Below, in pieces: positions 59,089-64,000 of a DNA stretch of 64,000 nt (position 1 is its first letter; each line of letters begins with the position of its first letter). Location of the stretch: NCBI GenBank assembly GCA_964525935.1, contig CAZGJZ010000003.1, positions 496,001 through 560,000 of the forward strand. Reading direction: 5' to 3'. The DNA comes from UBA2377 sp964525935 (GTDB lineage: Bacteria; Verrucomicrobiota; Verrucomicrobiia; Opitutales; Opitutaceae). The position numbers and the translations under genes are program-made. The notes under the pieces are model-generated. The model was not told the origin of the DNA. It saw only the letters and a program-made list of their open reading frames with translations, and did no database searches.

Positions 59089-59916
59089 ATGCCAGAATTC
59101 ACTCCCGTCAATCCCGCCGCTTCCGGTCTCGAGGTGCGCACGAGCTTTGTGCGCAATCGCAATGCGTTGATCGCGCAGGTGGATTTCGGCGAGCTGTTCG
59201 TGGACTACTACCTGCACCTGGCGGAGCACGGGCTGCGGCCGGAGCCGGCACACGATGCGATGTTCAAGCGGGCGCTCGCGGCGTTTGTGCTGCACCAGGC
59301 GACGCGACCGTGGAACGAACTCACGGCGTGGACGATCAATTTTCAGGCGCCGCTGCTGAACGTGTTTCTCACCGGGGACAACGAAACCGGCACGGTGGCG
59401 GGCCGGAGTTTTTCCGACAACGTGAAGGAAATGCCGGAGAACCTGTTTTACGCCGATGTGGTGCGCAGCGGGCCGAAGGGCGTGGAGCCGAAGCGGCGGA
59501 GCGTCGTGACGTTTGCCGGGGCGGATCCGTTTGCGGGCGCCGAGCGGCTTTACGCCCAGAGCGAACAGCGCGGGGCGCGCTATTTTCAGCTCGGTGAAGA
59601 AGAATACGCGCTGGTGACGGAGCATCCGGACTGCGATCTCGCGTGGTTCAACGCGCTGACGGCCGACCAGGTGCGTGAGCTCGCGAAAACGGAGACCGTG
59701 GTGACGATGGAGACCCGGCTCTTCCGCTGGCACTGCGGCTGCAATCACCGGCGCATGTGCGAGGTGCTGGCGCCGGCGATGCGGCAGGACCCGGACGGGC
59801 TGTTTGGCGCCGAGCCGAAACTGGAAGTGCGCTGCCCGCGCTGCGCGGCGCGCTACACGGTGACGCGCGAGGCGATGGAAGCGTTTGTCGCCGGACAGGC
59901 CGAGCGGAAATTCTGA
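59089..59916 (+). CDS. hslO: Hsp33-family redox chaperone
   Basis: This 275-residue protein matches Hsp33: the C-terminal zinc-type cysteine centre is HCGCNHRRMCEVL and CPRCAARYTV, giving the C-x-C and C-x2-C layout. In E. coli, oxidation of these Cys activates the holdase. The N-terminal domain has FVRNRNALIAQVDFGELFVDYY. ATG at 59089 is preferred over a longer frame. pnuC follows after 7 bp. Confidence 0.85.
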   Translation: MPEFTPVNPAASGLEVRTSFVRNRNALIAQVDFGELFVDYYLHLAEHGLRPEPAHDAMFKRALAAFVLHQATRPWNELTAWTINFQAPLLNVFLTGDNETGTVAGRSFSDNVKEMPENLFYADVVRSGPKGVEPKRRSVVTFAGADPFAGAERLYAQSEQRGARYFQLGEEEYALVTEHPDCDLAWFNALTADQVRELAKTETVVTMETRLFRWHCGCNHRRMCEVLAPAMRQDPDGLFGAEPKLEVRCPRCAARYTVTREAMEAFVAGQAERKF

Positions 59917-59923
59917 AGCACGC

Positions 59924-60553
59924 GTGAGCGAAATTCTGCACAATATCTGGGCGGGAGTGACGGGCGCCTCGTGGATCGAGCAGGCGGCGACCGTGCTCGG
60001 CCTGCTGGGCGTCTGGCTCACGATCCGGCAGAGCCTGTGGAATTTTCCCGTGGGGCTCGTGCAGGTGACGTTGTCGGGCGTGGTTTTTTATCAGGCGAAA
60101 CTTTACGCCGACATGAAGCTGCAGGTGTTTTTCTTCGCCGTGCTTGCGTATGGCTGGTGGCACTGGGCGCGGGGCGAAGACGGAAAAGAAAAGGTGGATG
60201 GATCCCGGAATGCCTTGCGCGTGACGCGGCTTTCACCGCTGGGGCTCGCGGCATGGATCGGCGCAGCGCTGGCGGGAGCGGGACTGTGGGGCTGGTATTT
60301 GCGTGCAAACACGGATGCGGCGATGCCGTTCCGGGATGCGTTTATTGCGTCGTTCAGCATCGCGGCGCAATGGTTGCAGGCGCGGAAGAAGCTGGAGAAC
60401 TGGGCGGCCTGGATGGTGGTCAACGCGTCGGCCGTGGCGGTTTACTGGCTGGCGGAGCTGCACTGGTTTGCGGTGCTGTATGCGCTCTTTTTCGTGCTGG
60501 CGGTCGGCGGGCACTTTGAGTGGCGCAAGGCCGAGCGGGAGGCGATCGCATGA
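59924..60553 (+). CDS. pnuC: PnuC-family nicotinamide (riboside/mononucleotide) transporter
   Basis: This 209-residue inner-membrane protein has seven or so helices and the PnuC landmarks ATVLGLLGVWLTIRQSLWNFPVGL and YADMKLQVFFFAVLAYGWWHW. It brings nicotinamide riboside into the cell. It starts with GTG at 59924. Its stop overlaps the next start (ATGA at 60550-60553), so it is co-translated with the NadR-like kinase, which would phosphorylate the imported riboside. Confidence 0.9.
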   Translation: MSEILHNIWAGVTGASWIEQAATVLGLLGVWLTIRQSLWNFPVGLVQVTLSGVVFYQAKLYADMKLQVFFFAVLAYGWWHWARGEDGKEKVDGSRNALRVTRLSPLGLAAWIGAALAGAGLWGWYLRANTDAAMPFRDAFIASFSIAAQWLQARKKLENWAAWMVVNASAVAVYWLAELHWFAVLYALFFVLAVGGHFEWRKAEREAIA

Positions 60554-61116
60554 CGGCGGAAGCGCGACGCATCGCGGTTTACGGGCCTGAATCCACGGGC
60601 AAGACGCAGCTCGCGGAAAAGCTGGCGGGGCATTTTCGCGCGCCGCTGGTGAAGGAATACGCGCGCGAGCGCTGGGACGCCCAAGGCGGCGTGCTCACGC
60701 TCGACGACATGCTACCCGTGGCGCGCGAGCAATGGCGCCGCGAGGATAACGCCGTGCAAGAATGTAACCTATTGGGTTACAAACCGGGTTTGGTGATCTG
60801 CGATACGGATGCGCTGACGACGATGCTGTGGAGTGATCTGCTTTACGGGGCGTGCCCGGACGAACTGCGGCGCGGCGCGGAAGTGCGCTGTCGGAATTAC
60901 GCGCTGTATCTGCTGCTGGATGTGGATGTGCCGTTCGCGCCTGATCCGCAGCGGTGTTTCCCTGATCCGGCGGATCGCGAAAAGGCGATGCGCGTGTGGC
61001 GGGGTGCGCTCGACCGGCGGAATCTGCCGTATGTGTTGATCCAAGGCGATTGGGCTGAGCGCGAGCACCGGGCGGTGGCGGCAATCGAAAACCTGATGCG
61101 GGAGCAAACGGCATGA
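60550..61116 (+). CDS. NadR-like nicotinamide riboside kinase
   Basis: This 188-residue P-loop protein (GPESTGKT at 12-19) belongs to the NadR C-terminal kinase group, which makes nicotinamide mononucleotide from nicotinamide riboside. Other landmarks are VKEYARERW and ICDTDALTTMLW. Residues 71-78 (ECNLLGYK) come from a 22-base repeat also present after the tcdA gene, so they look like an insertion. Both neighbouring genes overlap by four bases, giving a pnuC-kinase-tcdA chain. Confidence 0.85.
   Translation: MTAEARRIAVYGPESTGKTQLAEKLAGHFRAPLVKEYARERWDAQGGVLTLDDMLPVAREQWRREDNAVQECNLLGYKPGLVICDTDALTTMLWSDLLYGACPDELRRGAEVRCRNYALYLLLDVDVPFAPDPQRCFPDPADREKAMRVWRGALDRRNLPYVLIQGDWAEREHRAVAAIENLMREQTA
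60763..60781. repeat. Palindrome inside the NadR-like kinase gene
   Basis: TGTAACCTATTGGGTTACA (seven-base arms, five-base loop). With the three bases before it, it is identical to the copy at 61955-61973. It encodes residues 71-78 of the kinase. Confidence 0.8.
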
Positions 61117-61919
61117 GCGAACTTTCGGCGGATTATCTGCAACGCTTCGGCGGGATCGGGCGACTGTATGGCGTGGCGGCGCTGCCGCGGCTGCAGGCCG
61201 CGCACGTGTGCGTCGTGGGCGTGGGCGGCGTGGGGTCGTGGGTGGTGGAAGGGCTGGCGCGCTCGGGGATCGGGGCGCTGACGCTGGTCGATCTCGACGA
61301 CGTGTGCGTGACGAACGTCAACCGCCAGTTGCCCGCACTCGACGGCAACGTGGGGCGGCCGAAGATCGATGCACTCGCGGAGCGCGTGCGGCTGATCAAC
61401 CCGGACTGCCGGGTGACGTGCGTGCCGGAATTTTTCACGGAGGCATCGGCGGAGCGGTTGCTGGCGGTGCGCTACGACTGGGTTTGTGACTGCATCGATT
61501 TGATGTCGCACAAGTCGCTGCTCATCGCGGAGAGCACGCGGCGTGGGCTGCGCGTGGCGACCGTGGGCGCGGCGGGTGGACGGCGGGATGCGACGCGGAT
61601 CAAGGTGAGCGATCTGGGCGACTCGCATGGCGACGAACTGCTGCGGCAGGTGCGAAAGAAACTGAGGCGGGATTACGGTTTCGCGAAGGGCGAAGGGAAT
61701 CGCTACGGGATTCCGTGTGTGTCGACGCAGGAGCAGCCGGTTTTTCCGTGGGCGGACGGGACGTGTGCGAGTGAACCGGAGGCGGGGTCGAATCTGCGGC
61801 TGGATTGCGCGACGGGTTTTGGCACGGCGGTTTTTATCACGGGCGCCTTTGGTTTTGCGCTGGCGGGCGAAGTGGTGCGGCAAATCGCGCTGGGCGAGAG
61901 CAGCGGCAAACCGGAATAA
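61113..61919 (+). CDS. tcdA: tRNA threonylcarbamoyladenosine dehydratase
   Basis: This 268-residue ThiF/E1-like enzyme cyclises t6A in tRNA to ct6A using ATP. The nucleotide-binding motif VCVVGVGGVGSWVVEGLARSG, DLDDVCVTNVNRQ and the Arg/Lys segment NVGRPKIDALAERV are clear, as is the DCIDLMSHKSLLI region. It overlaps the upstream kinase gene (ATGA). The link between NAD supply and tRNA modification looks like gene order alone. Confidence 0.9.
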   Translation: MSELSADYLQRFGGIGRLYGVAALPRLQAAHVCVVGVGGVGSWVVEGLARSGIGALTLVDLDDVCVTNVNRQLPALDGNVGRPKIDALAERVRLINPDCRVTCVPEFFTEASAERLLAVRYDWVCDCIDLMSHKSLLIAESTRRGLRVATVGAAGGRRDATRIKVSDLGDSHGDELLRQVRKKLRRDYGFAKGEGNRYGIPCVSTQEQPVFPWADGTCASEPEAGSNLRLDCATGFGTAVFITGAFGFALAGEVVRQIALGESSGKPE

Positions 61920-61954
61920 CGCGGAGGGCGCGAAGAAAGCTGCGCGAACGGGAA

Positions 61955-61973
61955 TGTAACCTATTGGGTTACA
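61955..61973. repeat. Palindrome after tcdA
   Basis: TGTAACCTATTGGGTTACA in the 78-bp gap between convergent tcdA and the tatD-like gene; identical to the copy at 60763-60781. Confidence 0.8.
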
Positions 61974-61997
61974 TTTTGTGCGGGGCGGAGAGCCGAA

Positions 61998-62888
61998 CTA
62001 CAGGAAGAGGCGGTGGAAGTTGGCGGCGACTTGCGCGGCGAGGTCGGCGGTGGGCCGGCCGAGATAGGTGGCCAGGCCGGTGTAGACCGCGGCGATGTTG
62101 GCGGGGTGGTTGACCGTCGTGGTGTCGGGACGCGCGGGGAGATCGTAGATGCGCCACGCACTGCGCAGCGGCATCGCGGGGGCGTCGGTCTCGACGAGGA
62201 GGCGGTCGGCGGGGACGGCCTTGAACGTGACGCGCTGGCGGTCGCGCTTGGAATCGAGGAAGGAACCGTTGAAGGAAAAATACGCACCGAGATCGGCGAA
62301 GGCGGGGACCATCTCGACGGGACCCGAGTAGGCATGGAGCAGAAAACCGCGGGCGGGGAGCGGTGTGTGTTGGAGGGTGTCGAGGAGCGGGCCCCAGGCA
62401 TCGGTGCAATGGATGGAAGCGGCGCAGTTTTGTTGGGCGGCGAGGCGGAGTTGGGCGGCGAAGACTTCGATCTGCTCGTCGAGCGGGGCGCGGCGGAGAC
62501 CGGCGAGGCGCGGATCGTCGGGGCTGGCGCGGTCGAGCATCCAGCGGTCGAGGCCGATCTCGCCCACCTTCGCCGAGCCTGCGGCGGGCAGGCCGACGGC
62601 GGGCTTTCGAGCGGCGAGGATGCGGTTGCCCTCGGCTAGGGCGGTTTCGAGTTGCGCGAGCCAGTCGGCGGGGCGGTTGCCGCAGTCCCACGGGTGGACG
62701 CCGTAGCTGGGAACAACCCAGGGGAAACGTGCGGCGAGCGCGGAAACGGCGGGCCAGTCGGCGGGAGTGGTGCCGTTGACGACGGCACCGGCGAGACCGG
62801 CGGCGGCCAGATCGGCCGCGATGCGGTCGAGGTGCGGAGCGAGCCACTCGTCCTGCAGGTGGTTATGCGCGTCGTAGAGCGAGAGCAT
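61998..62888 (-). CDS. TatD-family metal-dependent hydrolase
   Basis: This 296-residue TIM-barrel hydrolase has the metal motif DAHNHLQ, VPSYGVHPW, the Glu of VGEIGLDRW, SIHCTDAW, and LLVETDAPAMPL. TatD proteins are DNases or related phosphohydrolases. It is longer than the classical 260-residue members by small insertions. Convergent with tcdA. Confidence 0.88.
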   Translation of the reverse strand: MLSLYDAHNHLQDEWLAPHLDRIAADLAAAGLAGAVVNGTTPADWPAVSALAARFPWVVPSYGVHPWDCGNRPADWLAQLETALAEGNRILAARKPAVGLPAAGSAKVGEIGLDRWMLDRASPDDPRLAGLRRAPLDEQIEVFAAQLRLAAQQNCAASIHCTDAWGPLLDTLQHTPLPARGFLLHAYSGPVEMVPAFADLGAYFSFNGSFLDSKRDRQRVTFKAVPADRLLVETDAPAMPLRSAWRIYDLPARPDTTTVNHPANIAAVYTGLATYLGRPTADLAAQVAANFHRLFL

Positions 62889-63028
62889 GGGTGGAGATTG
62901 GCACGGAGCAGGCGGAAGACACGGCAGAAAGCGGCGGGGTTTGCCTGGTGAAATAAAAGGGAGCGTGACTCACGTGGCGGCCCACGCACTCCTCATTGTC
63001 GGAGCTGGGGCCGACGGTCGGCGGAAGC

Positions 63029-63048
63029 GGGCGCAGCAAGCTGCGCCC
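63029..63048. terminator. GC-rich hairpin after sufE
   Basis: GGGCGCAG pairs with CTGCGCCC around a CAAG loop, five bases past the sufE stop codon on the minus strand. No T-run follows on either strand, so it may be a repeat and not a true terminator. Confidence 0.45.
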
Positions 63049-63052
63049 CTAC

Positions 63053-63466
63053 TTACTCGGCGTGGGCCGCGGCGAAGGCGCGGATCGCGGCTTGGACGGC
63101 GGCGAGGCCGTTCTGGCGGGTCGGGCTGAGGTTTTCCATGAGACCGAGCGCGGCCAGCGGTTCGGTATCGCTGGCGAGAATCTCCGCGGGCAGGGCGTCG
63201 CTGAAATACTCGCAGAGCAGGGCGACGAGACCTTTGACGAGCGGACCGTCGGCGTCGCAGCGGAAGTGGCAGCGGCCCGCGCGGAGTTCGCCGACGAGCC
63301 AGACTTGCGAGACGCAACCGCGCACGCGGTGGGCGTCGGTGCGCTCGGTTTCGGGCAATGGCTTCAGGCGGTGGGCGCGATCGACGACGACGGAGAGACG
63401 CTCCTGGGAATTCTCGATCAGGAGGAGATCGTCGGTCAGCTGCTGTTGTTTTTCCGCGAGGGACAT
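63053..63466 (-). CDS. SufE-family sulfur acceptor
   Basis: This 137-residue protein accepts sulfur from a cysteine desulfurase for Fe-S cluster assembly. The acceptor Cys is in RVRGCVSQVWLVGEL and the FRCDADGPLVKGLVALL segment fits the family. ATG at 63466 is used. It lies 5 bp after the NERD-domain gene, so the two may be co-transcribed; no sufS is in the window. Confidence 0.88.
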   Translation of the reverse strand: MSLAEKQQQLTDDLLLIENSQERLSVVVDRAHRLKPLPETERTDAHRVRGCVSQVWLVGELRAGRCHFRCDADGPLVKGLVALLCEYFSDALPAEILASDTEPLAALGLMENLSPTRQNGLAAVQAAIRAFAAAHAE

Positions 63467-63471
63467 GCGGG

Positions 63472-63999
63472 TCAGTATTCGACGTCGCGGCAGCGGGCGT
63501 CGAGCTGGCGGGCGATGAGGTCGATGTCGGCGGTGGAGAGCACGGGGGCGGGTGCGGCGCGCTGGATGATGGCGGCGGGGATTTCCTTGGGATTGAGCAC
63601 GGCGACGGCGCCGGCGCCGCGGCGCATGATCATCCAGCCGGGAAAAGTGAGGATGGGCTGCACGTCGATGGGGCGGCCGAGCAGTTTTTGGAGAAAATCT
63701 TCGAGCCAGTCGGCCTGGCGCTGGGCTTGGGCGAGGCCGTGGCGGTCTTCGCCCCACGGGTAGGCGAGAACCTGGCCGTCGTAGATAATCTCGTGGGCGG
63801 CGAAGCCGTGGCGGGCGCGGCCTTTGCGGCGAGTCTTGGTCTCGATGGCAAAGACGCCGGCGGGGGCGACGACGACGTGGTCGAGGTTGAAGGGATGCGA
63901 TTCATCGCCGGCGGGGACGTCGTGAAAAACGCGGCAGCCCTGGGCCTTGAGCGGCTCGAGGGATTCGGCGACGACGCGTTCGCCGAAGTAGCCGAGGTA
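63472..63999 (-). CDS. NERD-domain (nuclease-related) protein, partial at right edge
   Basis: The reading frame is open from the window edge to its stop at 63472, about 175 residues of the C-terminal part. The NERD core is visible: YFGERVVAESLEPLKAQGCRV, NLDHVVVAPAGVFAIETKT, then YPWGEDRHGLAQAQRQADWL. The Glu and Lys of IETK match the predicted nuclease-like site. The start is outside the window. NERD domains often accompany DNA-processing enzymes; here sufE follows 5 bp later. Confidence 0.82.
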   Translation of the reverse strand, partial: YLGYFGERVVAESLEPLKAQGCRVFHDVPAGDESHPFNLDHVVVAPAGVFAIETKTRRKGRARHGFAAHEIIYDGQVLAYPWGEDRHGLAQAQRQADWLEDFLQKLLGRPIDVQPILTFPGWMIMRRGAGAVAVLNPKEIPAAIIQRAAPAPVLSTADIDLIARQLDARCRDVEY

Positions 64000-64000
64000 G

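Noticed and set aside
1..64000. tRNA, rRNA or other structured RNA genes
   Set aside because: I scanned the gaps for cloverleaf and rRNA-like segments and saw none that I could support by eye.

Overview
This window reads as one stretch of chromosome from a high-GC, Gram-negative bacterium. The best guess is Verrucomicrobiota, family Opitutaceae. That placement rests on outer-membrane machinery (a TonB-dependent receptor, TolC/RND efflux, an OmpW/CopB-like barrel), PilT/PilU ATPases, and several families of short inverted repeats between genes. It is an inference from gene style and was not checked by a search. I see no rRNA, tRNA, CRISPR array, transposase or integrase. Two AT-richer patches (about 5180-6220 and 49040-50100) stand out against the GC-rich background and look transferred.

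Layout. 1-4 kb: a TonB-dependent receptor (+), then a convergent CobW-family metallochaperone GTPase (-). 4.1-6.2 kb: a Fic protein with a C-terminal winged helix and a perfect 29-bp palindrome directly before its start codon, beside an orphan DarT-like ADP-ribosyltransferase. 6.3-9.5 kb: a lipoprotein, a CorC/HlyC membrane protein and a ChrA chromate transporter. 9.5-23.9 kb: a long run of minus-strand genes that forms a copper-resistance locus. In transcription order it has two small exported Cys-rich proteins, a multicopper oxidase fused to a CopB-like beta-barrel, a third small Cys protein, a CorE-like sigma factor with a Cys-rich tail, a 50-residue metallothionein-like protein, two small membrane proteins, a copper P-type ATPase, a small secreted protein, a TolC/adaptor/RND efflux trio, and a final secreted protein.

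24-30.7 kb (-): pyruvate kinase, a YycJ-type hydrolase, then a 1106-residue kinase/nucleotidyltransferase fusion overlapped by a GalU-like nucleotidyltransferase. 30.8-33.1 kb (+): a pterin cluster (PTPS, FolE2, SDR) whose PTPS carries the C-x5-HGH signature expected of tetrahydrobiopterin-type enzymes. 33.1-37.6 kb: PfkB kinase, Gfo/Idh/MocA oxidoreductase, peroxiredoxin, and a cytochrome c-sugar dehydrogenase fusion. 37.7-40.7 kb: creB-creC and a shortened creD.

40.7-46.7 kb: two membrane proteins, ruvB, murA, a disordered RGG/His-rich protein and a dimeric dUTPase. 46.8-50 kb: DJ-1/PfpI, YiiD-type thioesterase, BCP-like peroxiredoxin, YkgJ-like protein, then a TerB-like/BRCT protein. 50.1-54.5 kb: pilT, a pilT/pilU-like gene and ettA. 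54.5-58.6 kb: SGNH hydrolase, GH78-like rhamnosidase, MsrA, DUF3127 protein. 59-64 kb: Hsp33, then the overlapping pnuC-nadR-tcdA chain, TatD, SufE, and a NERD-domain protein cut by the right edge.

The strongest systems are the copper locus (sensing, oxidation, sequestration, export), the pterin trio, and the Fic/DarT-like toxin-type pair. Several repeat families recur between genes. One of them lies inside a coding sequence exactly at the oxidase/barrel fusion joint.
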